Shown: positions 1 to 5,040 of the stretch, piece after piece
Layout: the number at the start of each line of letters is the position of its first letter
Position numbering within the stretch: position 1 is the stretch's first letter
From: Sphingomonadaceae bacterium
Lineage (GTDB): Bacteria > Pseudomonadota > Alphaproteobacteria > Sphingomonadales > Sphingomonadaceae
Direction: 5' to 3'
DNA: 5,215 nt
Assembly: GCA_947442095.1 (NCBI GenBank)
Contig: CANEVG010000270.1
Location: forward strand, 1 to 5,215
Program-made: the position numbers and the translations under genes
The notes under the pieces: model-generated
The model's input: only the letters and a program-made list of their open reading frames with translations
What the model was told of the DNA's origin: nothing
The model's database searches: none

Positions 1-670
1 CGCTGATCTTTCCGACAAACGCGGCATGGCGGGAAAGTTCGTCTGCGCTTGGGGCATGTGGCCGGGGTGGCCGCAGGCCGCGCGGTGCAGCGACAGCAAC
101 TGGGAGCGCTGTTGGTGCTTGAGACACCGACGCTTCTGCCGTGAGCTCCAGCCCGATCTGCCGCCCACCCATAAGCTCAACGTAAAGCTGTGCGAGCAGT
201 TCGGCGTCAAGCAGTGCGCCATGGCGCACCCGATGGCTCCGGTCGATCCCATAACGCGAACATAGCGCATCAAGGCTGAGCTTCGCGCCGGGGTGCTTGC
301 GCCGGGCAATGGCTACGGTATCGACCATGCGCGAGCGATCGACTGGCGAAAGATTGCAGAGTGCGAGTTCGGCATTGAGGAAGCCGAAATCGAAGCCGGC
401 ATTATGCGCTACAAGCGGCGCATCCCCCAGAAACGCTAGTAATTCGGCGGCGTGCTGCGCAAACAGAGGCTTATCTGCAAGGAACGCGTTGGAAAGACCA
501 TGAACCGCCTCGGCTTCAGGCGGCATGCTGCGTTCGGGGTTGAAATAGGCATGAAATACCGAGTCTGTCGGCACGCGATGAACCATTTCGATGCAGCCAA
601 TCTCCACGAGCCGATCACCGCTTTGCGGGTCCAGACCGGTCGTCTCTGTATCGAAAACGATCTCACGCAT
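1..670 (-). CDS. dnaQ: DNA polymerase III epsilon subunit, 3'-5' proofreading exonuclease (partial, C-terminus beyond window)
   Basis: This subunit removes misincorporated nucleotides while bound to the polymerase alpha subunit in the replisome. Translation from ATG 670-668 gives 223 residues with no stop before the window edge. All five DEDDh exonuclease residues are visible: D7 and E9 in FDTETTG, D94 in HNAGFDFGFLN, and H150 and D155 in HGALLDAELL. Their spacing closely matches E. coli epsilon (D12, E14, D103, H162, D167). QIGLEL at residues 171-176 sits where E. coli epsilon carries its sliding-clamp-binding peptide. From about residue 180 the chain becomes Ala/Pro-rich, as expected of the flexible linker toward alpha. 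It is the last visible gene of the leftward cluster, 40 bp after coaE. The ribosome-binding site is weak (an AGG about 15 bases upstream). No in-frame ATG exists between the coaE stop and this start. Identity is very secure; only the C-terminal end is unseen. Confidence 0.96.
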   Translation of the reverse strand, partial: MREIVFDTETTGLDPQSGDRLVEIGCIEMVHRVPTDSVFHAYFNPERSMPPEAEAVHGLSNAFLADKPLFAQHAAELLAFLGDAPLVAHNAGFDFGFLNAELALCNLSPVDRSRMVDTVAIARRKHPGAKLSLDALCSRYGIDRSHRVRHGALLDAELLAQLYVELMGGRQIGLELTAEASVSQAPTALPVAVAAPRGLRPPRPHAPSADELSRHAAFVGKIS

Positions 671-672
671 TC

Positions 673-708
673 GTTGCAGTCTGGACCTGCAACCATGCCC
701 TTGCAAGG
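673..708. repeat. Two dyads in the coaE-dnaQ spacer
   Basis: The 40-bp spacer holds a 7-bp inverted repeat, GTTGCAG (673-679) and CTGCAAC (687-693), with a 7-base loop. It also holds a perfect 10-bp palindrome, CCTTGCAAGG (699-708). The first would form a small hairpin just before the dnaQ start codon and includes the weak AGG that could serve as ribosome-binding site. Neither is followed by a T-run in the transcribed direction, so neither is an obvious terminator. Function is unknown. Confidence 0.4.
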
Positions 709-710
709 CT

Positions 711-1313
711 TCAGCGCCGGTTTTTTTCTCGGATGGACTTTACCAGCGCAGCGACCTCGGCGCGGGTCTGCGCAAGTGTGACACCGGTATCGATGACATG
801 GTCTGCGCGGACCCGTTTCTCAGCGTCAGGTACTTGCAATCTCAGGATCTGGGCAAATTTTTCCGGCGTCATCCCTGGCCGCGCCAGCACGCGCTGGCGC
901 TGCATCTCGGCTGGAGCAGAAACCACCACGACGGCGTCAAGCCCGCTACCATCGCCCTTTTCGTACAGCAGCGGGATATCGAAAACGACCAGCGGTTCGC
1001 CGCCATGCTCGATCAGAAAGGTTGCGCGTTCCTCGGCCACTGCCGGATGGACAATCGCTTCCAGCCGCGCAAGCGCCGCTCGATCACCAAACACCCTTGC
1101 GCCAAGTGCCTGCCGGTCGACCCCACCGGGTCCAGTCGTACCCGGAAACGCCGCTTCGATGGCAGGTAGCAGCTTGCCACCAGGCCCCTGCAGACGGTGG
1201 ACGACAGCGTCAGCATCGAACACTGGCACACCGAGTTCGCGCAGCATAAGCGCAACCGCAGACTTGCCCATGCCGATGGAGCCAGTGAGACCGAGGATGA
1301 AGAGCTTGCTCAT
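711..1313 (-). CDS. coaE: Dephospho-CoA kinase
   Basis: This cytosolic enzyme carries out the last step of coenzyme A synthesis, phosphorylating the 3'-hydroxyl of dephospho-CoA with ATP. The protein has 200 residues, the usual size for the family. It opens with the Walker A loop GLTGSIGMGKS (residues 8-18), followed by the family's DAD motif (D33-A34-D35, in FDADAVVHRL). Further on are the FGDR...LEAIVHP segment and the VVFDIPLLYEKG segment that helps form the substrate site. The start codon overlaps the aroE stop (ATGA, 1310-1313). No Shine-Dalgarno sequence is visible upstream, so translation is probably coupled to aroE. The product is clear and the length and motifs are intact. Confidence 0.97.
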   Translation of the reverse strand: MSKLFILGLTGSIGMGKSAVALMLRELGVPVFDADAVVHRLQGPGGKLLPAIEAAFPGTTGPGGVDRQALGARVFGDRAALARLEAIVHPAVAEERATFLIEHGGEPLVVFDIPLLYEKGDGSGLDAVVVVSAPAEMQRQRVLARPGMTPEKFAQILRLQVPDAEKRVRADHVIDTGVTLAQTRAEVAALVKSIREKNRR

Positions 1314-2164
1314 GCGCCGAGCGCCACACGCAACTGCGCATCCCGATCGCGCGGCGGCAGCGCACCAAAAAACCTTCGAAATGCATGGTCGGCCTGTCCA
1401 ATCAGCATCGACAGACCATCGACCGTGCGGAAGCCCGCGGCCCGCGCGGACTGGAGGAAGGCTGTATCGAGCGGACTCGTGACGATATCATAGAAAATTG
1501 AGCCGGGCGGCGCGTGGCGGAGATCGAAAACCAGCGGCGGCTGGTCAGTCATCCCCAGCGAAGTGGCGTTGACGACCAGATCGAGGCACTTCTCACGGTC
1601 GTCGAAGGCAAAGTCGGTCGGATCGGCAAAGTGCGCAATGCTTGCGGCGTGGTGTTCGCCGGCCGGATCCAGTTCATCAAGCAGCGCGCGGGCCTTGGCG
1701 GGATCACGGCCTGCCAGAACGATCACCAGTTTCTCGCTTGCCAGGCCCTTGACGATCGCACGCGCTGCCCCGCCAGTGCCGAGGACGCGGGCCATGCGAA
1801 AATAGTGGGTCTGATCAAGCAGCGGGCGCAGCGGTTCGAGGAAGCCCGGTACATCGGTGTTGTAGCCCGCGAGGGCGCCGTTTTCGGGAACGATCGTGTT
1901 GACCGCGCCGACACTTGCAGCGAGCGGATCGAGGTGATCGAGGTAGGGAATCACCGCCTGCTTATGCGGCATCGTTACATTGCAGCCGCGCCAATCGGGA
2001 TCGGCGCGGCGGGTGTTCAGAAATTCCCTAAGGTCGCACGAGCCGACCCTGGTAGCCCTGTAGTCTGCGTCGATGCCGAGGTGGCCAAGCCAGAAACCAT
2101 GGATCGCGGGCGACTTGGACTGGGCGATGGGGTCGCCGATGACTTCGGCGTACGCGCGGCTCAT
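1310..2164 (-). CDS. aroE: Shikimate 5-dehydrogenase (NADP-dependent)
   Basis: AroE reduces 3-dehydroshikimate to shikimate with NADPH in the pathway to aromatic amino acids and folate. The 284-residue protein shows the full set of family motifs. These are the shikimate-binding SKSPAIH (residues 16-22), NVTMPHK with catalytic K68, and NTD with catalytic D104. The NADP-binding loop GTGGAARA spans 129-136, followed by NATSLGM (199-205) and GLSMLIGQADHAF (250-262), whose Q257 contacts substrate in the family. The AGRD at 151-154 occupies the position where E. coli AroE has its NADPH-selecting NRT. The start overlaps the maf stop and the stop overlaps the coaE start, each as ATGA. With no recognisable Shine-Dalgarno sequence, translational coupling is the simplest reading. 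Confidence 0.97.
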   Translation of the reverse strand: MSRAYAEVIGDPIAQSKSPAIHGFWLGHLGIDADYRATRVGSCDLREFLNTRRADPDWRGCNVTMPHKQAVIPYLDHLDPLAASVGAVNTIVPENGALAGYNTDVPGFLEPLRPLLDQTHYFRMARVLGTGGAARAIVKGLASEKLVIVLAGRDPAKARALLDELDPAGEHHAASIAHFADPTDFAFDDREKCLDLVVNATSLGMTDQPPLVFDLRHAPPGSIFYDIVTSPLDTAFLQSARAAGFRTVDGLSMLIGQADHAFRRFFGALPPRDRDAQLRVALGA

Positions 2165-2745
2165 GCGGGTAGCTTGGCATGGGTGCGTAAAGCAGCAAGC
2201 AGCGGGAGCAGCGGCATGCCGAGCACAGTGAAGTGGCTTCCTTCGATATTTTCAAACAGTTGAACGCCCATCGCCTCGATCCGAAAAACCCCAACGCACG
2301 CCGCAACCGCGGGCCACTCGCTGTCGAGATAGCTCTGGATAAAGTCTTGAGACAATGTGCGTACCTTGAGTTTCGCCGTCTCGACATGACGCCAAACCGT
2401 CACCCCGTCGCGGATCAGGACCGCAGCCGAATGAAGCCGCATTGTCTGGCCGGAAAAGAACGCAAGGTGCGCGGCAGCATCGGCGCGCGTGACAGGCTTG
2501 TCGAATAGACGGCCGGAAACCTCGACGAGCGAATCGCCGCCAAGCACAAGCTGGCCAGGCTCGCCCATGGAAACAGCAAGCGCCTTCGCCTCGGCCAGGA
2601 TGAGCGCAACTTCGCTGCCCGGCACCCCGATGAGCTCACGCTTGATCTCGGCTTCATCGACAGAAGAGCCGTACGCCTTGAACGGAACGCCGGCGGCTTC
2701 CAGCATGGCTTTGCGGCTTGCGCTTTGTGATGCCAGAATGATCAC
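2161..2745 (-). CDS. maf: Maf-family nucleotide pyrophosphatase (YceF-like C-terminal signature)
   Basis: Maf proteins hydrolyse non-canonical or modified nucleoside triphosphates to monophosphates and pyrophosphate, cleaning the nucleotide pool. I place the start at GTG 2745-2743. It gives MIILASQSASRK at the N-terminus as in family members, and AAGG lies 7 bases upstream. The protein has 194 residues. Visible family features are S6, S8, R11 and K12 near the N-terminus, VDE (29-31), K54, the acidic residue D71 in GGDSLVEV where most members have ADT or SDQ, and DKP (82-84). The C-terminal stretch C150-x-G-x-F-x-x-E-x-x-G-x-x-L-F164 resembles E. coli YceF (7-methyl-GTP pyrophosphatase) more than YhdE-type proteins (dTTP/UTP), which carry a KAGAYGIQG motif there. 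Substrate is therefore inferred, not certain. It starts 16 bp after ppsR and overlaps aroE by 4 bases. Confidence 0.93.
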   Translation of the reverse strand: MIILASQSASRKAMLEAAGVPFKAYGSSVDEAEIKRELIGVPGSEVALILAEAKALAVSMGEPGQLVLGGDSLVEVSGRLFDKPVTRADAAAHLAFFSGQTMRLHSAAVLIRDGVTVWRHVETAKLKVRTLSQDFIQSYLDSEWPAVAACVGVFRIEAMGVQLFENIEGSHFTVLGMPLLPLLAALRTHAKLPA

Positions 2746-2761
2746 GATAATACCTTGAAGT

Positions 2762-3607
2762 TCAAAGGGCGTGCCCTCCTCCGCTGCCACCACCCGAATC
2801 GGGGGTCCGTTCGTTGTAGAGATTGATCACTGCAGCCGCTGTTTCCTCGATCGAGCGGCGCGACACGTCGATCACCGGCCAGCCGTTATCCGCAAACATG
2901 CGCCGCGCATACTGCACTTCCCGCACCACATGGTCGTTGTCGACATAAGCTGTCTCCGGCGACTGGTTGAGCGAGAGCAGCCGATTGCGGCGCACCTGAA
3001 TGAGCCTTTCCGGGCTTGTGGTGAGCCCGACCACCAACGGCCGCCGCAAGCTGAACAGCGCGGACGGCGGCGGGCTTTCCACGACGATGGGAATGTTCGC
3101 GACGCGGTAACCCCGATTGGCAAGATAGATCGCAGTGGGTGTCTTTGAACTGCGCGAGACCCCGGCAAGCAGAATATCGGCTGCTTCCCAGTCCTCCCAA
3201 GCGATTCCGTCGTCGTGGGCAATCGTGAACTGGATGGCCTCCACCCGGCGGAAGTAAGCCTCATCCATCGCATGCTGCCGGCCCGGCCGGCCCTTGGCGG
3301 CTTGCCCGAGCTGCGCTTCGAGCGCGAGCGTTACCGCATCGAGCGCAGGAACGCTGGGCAAGCCCAGTTCTGCACAGCGGCTCTGAAGCCGCGCACGGGT
3401 TTCGGCATTGACCATGGTGAACAAGACAAGGCCCGGATTTGCCGTGATTTCGCCCATGATCCGGTCCAGATGCTGCTGCGAGCGCACCATCGGCCAGAAA
3501 TGGCGCATCACATCGGCATCATCGAACTGCGCGAGCGCTGCCTTGGCAATCATTTCGAGCGTTTCGCCGGTCGAATCCGACAGGAGGTGGAGGTGCAGAC
3601 GCGCCAT
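2762..3607 (-). CDS. ppsR: Pyruvate dikinase regulatory protein (DUF299 bifunctional kinase/pyrophosphorylase)
   Basis: Members of this family switch pyruvate,phosphate dikinase (PPDK) or phosphoenolpyruvate synthase off and on. They phosphorylate a threonine next to the catalytic histidine using ADP, and remove it by phosphorolysis. The protein has 281 residues from ATG 3607. It begins MARLHLHLLSDSTGET (SDSTGET at 10-16), contains MDEAYFRRVEAI and HDDG (131-134), the nucleotide-binding loop GVSRSSKTPT (149-158), NIPIV (171-175), and a conserved end segment WPVIDVSRRSIEETAAAV (243-260). AGGA lies 6 bases before the start and the N-terminus fits the family, so I reject a 43-residue upstream extension. 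The extreme C-terminus is a Gly/Ser tail (271-278). Whether the partner is PPDK or PEP synthase cannot be told from sequence alone; PPDK is common in alphaproteobacteria. It leads the operon and borders the presumed origin, as its homologue does in Caulobacter. Confidence 0.94.
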   Translation of the reverse strand: MARLHLHLLSDSTGETLEMIAKAALAQFDDADVMRHFWPMVRSQQHLDRIMGEITANPGLVLFTMVNAETRARLQSRCAELGLPSVPALDAVTLALEAQLGQAAKGRPGRQHAMDEAYFRRVEAIQFTIAHDDGIAWEDWEAADILLAGVSRSSKTPTAIYLANRGYRVANIPIVVESPPPSALFSLRRPLVVGLTTSPERLIQVRRNRLLSLNQSPETAYVDNDHVVREVQYARRMFADNGWPVIDVSRRSIEETAAAVINLYNERTPDSGGGSGGGHAL

Positions 3608-3637
3608 CGGGGTTCCTGATCCGCCCCGGGAAGGAGC

Positions 3638-3646
3638 TGTGGATGA
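3638..3646 (-). promoter_or_regulatory. DnaA box, TCATCCACA (one mismatch)
   Basis: The minus strand reads TCATCCACA, differing from TTATCCACA at position 2 only. It lies 31 bp upstream of the ppsR start codon, close to where a ppsR transcript might begin, so DnaA bound here could also affect ppsR expression. Confidence 0.6.
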
Positions 3647-3650
3647 CACT

Positions 3651-3681
3651 AGGATAAACCACGGCATGAAACCGGCGACAA
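3651..3681 (-). promoter_or_regulatory. Weak candidate promoter for the ppsR operon
   Basis: On the minus strand TTGTCG (3681-3676, 4 of 6 to TTGACA) is followed after 19 bases by TATCCT (3656-3651, 4 of 6 to TATAAT). The spacing is long and the match modest. Some promoter must lie in this interval to serve the leftward genes, but this exact placement is tentative. Confidence 0.25.
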
Positions 3682-3728
3682 GTTTGCGCTGCAATTCCAC
3701 CCCCACCTTCGGCGCGAGACCCGGCCTG

Positions 3729-3737
3729 TTGCACACA
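3729..3737 (+). promoter_or_regulatory. Degenerate DnaA box, TTGCACACA
   Basis: It matches the E. coli-type consensus TTATNCACA at all but positions 3 and 4, and is followed by GG like the two better plus-strand boxes. It starts exactly 20 bp before the box at 3749, in the same orientation. On its own it is weak. Confidence 0.35.
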
Positions 3738-3748
3738 GGTGCCCTGGC

Positions 3749-3757
3749 TTACCCACA
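3749..3757 (+). promoter_or_regulatory. DnaA box, TTACCCACA (one mismatch)
   Basis: It differs from TTATCCACA only at position 4 and is followed by GGT. It sits near the middle of the intergenic region in the same orientation as the boxes at 3729 and 3869. Confidence 0.6.
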
Positions 3758-3761
3758 GGTC

Positions 3762-3779
3762 GGGGACAGCGGGGACAAC
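3762..3779 (+). repeat. Tandem 9-mer repeat GGGGACAGC / GGGGACAAC
   Basis: Two adjacent 9-mers differ at one base. A third related copy, GGGACAATT, occurs at 3837-3845. They lie between DnaA-box-like sites, and their role is unknown. Confidence 0.6.
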
Positions 3780-3812
3780 TTGTGCTTGCACCCGCTGGCC
3801 CACGGATTCGCA

Positions 3813-3830
3813 TCCACGCTTTTTTGTGGA
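3813..3830. repeat. Inverted repeat TCCAC / GTGGA around a T6 tract
   Basis: TCCAC (3813-3817) and GTGGA (3826-3830) flank an 8-base centre GCTTTTTT. Each arm is the core of a DnaA-box-like sequence, so the element looks like two opposed half-strength boxes about a T-run. As the T-run lies in the loop, this is not a terminator. Confidence 0.5.
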
Positions 3831-3833
3831 GGA
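3825..3833 (-). promoter_or_regulatory. Degenerate DnaA box, TCCTCCACA
   Basis: The minus strand reads TCCTCCACA, two mismatches (positions 2 and 3) from TTATCCACA. It directly abuts the T6 tract. Support is mainly its position within the cluster. Confidence 0.35.
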
Positions 3834-3868
3834 GACGGGACAATTCGGGCAGATGCGTGTCATCCCCG

Positions 3869-3877
3869 TTTTCCACA
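3869..3877 (+). promoter_or_regulatory. DnaA box, TTTTCCACA (one mismatch)
   Basis: It differs from TTATCCACA only at position 3. It is followed by the short GC block GGGCC and then, 15 bases after the box, by the AT-rich tract. A box, then a GC block, then AT-rich DNA resembles the basal unwinding layout of several bacterial origins, so this is the likeliest box to direct strand opening. Confidence 0.6.
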
Positions 3878-3892
3878 GGGCCAACTATCTTC

Positions 3893-3928
3893 CTCAATCT
3901 GATTCAAAAGAATCTATAGATTAGTATT
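3893..3928. other. AT-rich tract with nested dyads, candidate DNA unwinding element
   Basis: Only 9 of 36 bases are G or C, against a GC-rich background. The tract contains AATC-T-GATT (3896-3904), GATTC-AAAA-GAATC (3901-3914) and the perfect 12-bp palindrome AATCTATAGATT (3911-3922), each overlapping the next. AATCT recurs at a 15-bp interval (3896 and 3911). The tract could melt during origin firing, bind a regulator of hemE, or both. Confidence 0.55.
3899..3927 (+). promoter_or_regulatory. Weak candidate hemE promoter
   Basis: CTGATT (3899-3904, 3 of 6 to TTGACA) and TAGTAT (3922-3927, 4 of 6 to TATAAT) are 17 bases apart. TATAGA at 3915-3920 is an alternative -10. Either would start transcription a few bases before the hemE ATG. 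This would give a very short leader, consistent with the lack of a Shine-Dalgarno sequence there. Confidence 0.3.
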
Positions 3929-3942
3929 GGACCGACTGACCA

Positions 3943-4992
3943 ATGCCTCACTCTGCGCCGAGCACTGCCCAGAAGCCGCTTCTTGAAACACTCAAGGGAG
4001 CCAATCTCCCCCGCCGTCCGATCTGGCTCATGCGGCAGGCCGGGCGCTACCTGCCCGAGTACCGCGAGCTGAGGGCTGCCAAGGGCGGGTTCCTCGCGCT
4101 TGTCTATGATCCAGAGGCCGCTGCCGAGATCACGTTGCAGCCGCTGCGCCGGTTCGGCTTCGATGGGGCAATCCTGTTCTCTGACATCCTGATCGTGCCT
4201 TATGCGATGGGTCAGGATTTGCAATTTCTGGCAGGCGAAGGCCCGGCGCTCTCACCCCGGCTGCTCGATGTGGGTCTGGAGACGCTCAGGAGGGTGCCTG
4301 AGCGTCTTTCGCCGATCTACGACACAGTGGCGAGGGTCAGCGCCGCCATGTCCCCTGAGACCACCATGCTGGGCTTTGCAGGCAGTCCCTGGACTATCGC
4401 AACCTACATGGTCGCGGGCGAAGGCAGCCGCGACCAGCATGACACGCGCGCAATGGCCTATCGCGACCCAGGTGCGTTCCAAGCGATCATTGACGCCATC
4501 GTCGATGTGACGGTCGAATACCTCAGCGGACAGGTGAAAGCGGGCGCAGAAGGCCTGCAACTCTTCGACAGCTGGGCCGGCACGCTTGCGCCGAGCCAGT
4601 TCGACCGCTGGGTGATCGAGCCTAATGCGAAGATCACCGCAGCAATGCACAAGCTGCACCCGAACGTGCCGATCATCGGCTTTCCGAAGGGTGCAGGCGA
4701 GAAACTGGCTGCTTATGCCGAGGGCACCGGGGTGGATGCCATCGGTGTAGATGAGACGATCGATCCGCAGTGGGCCGCGAAAACCCTTCCCGCCGGAATG
4801 CCGGTGCAGGGCAATCTCGATCCGCTGCTGCTGCTTGCGGGCGGCCCGGCGCTGGAAGACGGCGCGCGCCGCGTGCTCGATGTGTTTGCTGACCGGCCGC
4901 ATGTTTTCAACCTTGGGCATGGTATCGGGCAGTTCACCCCGATCCCACATGTCGAGCGACTGCTTGAAGTGGTGCGTGGGTGGGAGCGCTGA
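3943..4992 (+). CDS. hemE: Uroporphyrinogen decarboxylase
   Basis: HemE removes the four acetate carboxyl groups of uroporphyrinogen III to give coproporphyrinogen III in cytosolic haem synthesis. The 349-residue protein has the usual family length. The first signature PIWLMRQAGRYLPEYRE spans residues 26-42, with substrate-binding R31 and R35. The central D81 lies in FSDIL, the position of the catalytic aspartate of human UROD. The second signature GFAGSPWTIATYMVAG (144-159) includes Y155, and H326 lies in NLGHGI. The start at 3943 precedes a short extension before the conserved LLETLKG segment. No Shine-Dalgarno sequence is visible, but no better upstream start exists. An imperfect inverted repeat ATTGG/CCAAT (3926-3930 and 3940-3944) overlaps the start codon. 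It borders the presumed origin as in Caulobacter and is followed by hemJ. Confidence 0.97.
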   Translation: MPHSAPSTAQKPLLETLKGANLPRRPIWLMRQAGRYLPEYRELRAAKGGFLALVYDPEAAAEITLQPLRRFGFDGAILFSDILIVPYAMGQDLQFLAGEGPALSPRLLDVGLETLRRVPERLSPIYDTVARVSAAMSPETTMLGFAGSPWTIATYMVAGEGSRDQHDTRAMAYRDPGAFQAIIDAIVDVTVEYLSGQVKAGAEGLQLFDSWAGTLAPSQFDRWVIEPNAKITAAMHKLHPNVPIIGFPKGAGEKLAAYAEGTGVDAIGVDETIDPQWAAKTLPAGMPVQGNLDPLLLLAGGPALEDGARRVLDVFADRPHVFNLGHGIGQFTPIPHVERLLEVVRGWER

Positions 4993-5040
4993 AAGGCCCC
5001 GGGCAGTGCACTTTGATCCGCACCAATTCCCAAGTTCCGG

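Larger units (their letters stand above)
3608..3942. other. oriC: Putative chromosomal replication origin (oriC) between ppsR and hemE
   Basis: This 335-bp gene-free stretch separates two arms of genes transcribed away from it. It holds three 9-mers with one mismatch to TTATCCACA (3638-3646 minus; 3749-3757 and 3869-3877 plus). At uniform base composition about 0.07 such matches would be expected on both strands. Degenerate boxes occur at 3729-3737 and 3825-3833. An AT-rich tract (3893-3928, 9 G/C in 36 bases) next to hemE is a candidate unwinding element. In Caulobacter crescentus the origin lies between hemE and a DUF299 gene followed by maf, aroE, coaE and dnaQ, the same order as here. No TTAA-N7-TTAA CtrA site is present, unlike Caulobacter. 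Origin activity is inferred; the box density and synteny are seen directly. Confidence 0.8.

Noticed and set aside
733..1482. 249-codon open frame on the plus strand opposite coaE
   Set aside because: Low-complexity Ala/Ser/Arg/Pro translation typical of a GC-rich shadow frame; coaE on the other strand has all family motifs.
1514..2263. 249-codon open frame on the plus strand opposite aroE
   Set aside because: No recognisable motif, and it lies entirely opposite aroE and the end of maf, which are secure.
2746..2793. Upstream ATG start for Maf, giving 210 residues
   Set aside because: It overlaps ppsR, adds residues unlike any Maf N-terminus, and GTG 2745 gives the expected MIILASQS with AAGG 7 bases upstream.
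2793..2803. CCCGA-A-TCGGG dyad near the 3' end of ppsR
   Set aside because: It lies within the coding sequence, has no T-run, and the cluster continues into maf 16 bp after the ppsR stop, so it is not a terminator.
2886..2894. TTATCCGCA, one mismatch from a DnaA box
   Set aside because: It lies in the ppsR coding sequence far from the cluster, and the mismatch is in the CACA core, so it is probably chance.
3608..3736. 43-residue N-terminal extension of PpsR
   Set aside because: The family begins at MARLHLHLLSDSTGET, the ATG at 3607 has AGGA 6 bases upstream, and the extension would cover origin-like sequence with a DnaA box.
3820..3825. T6 run as an intrinsic terminator tail
   Set aside because: The run is in the loop of the inverted repeat rather than after a GC-rich stem, and no gene ends there on either strand.
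3608..3942. CtrA binding sites (TTAA-N7-TTAA) as at the Caulobacter origin
   Set aside because: No TTAA tetramer was found in this interval on reading.
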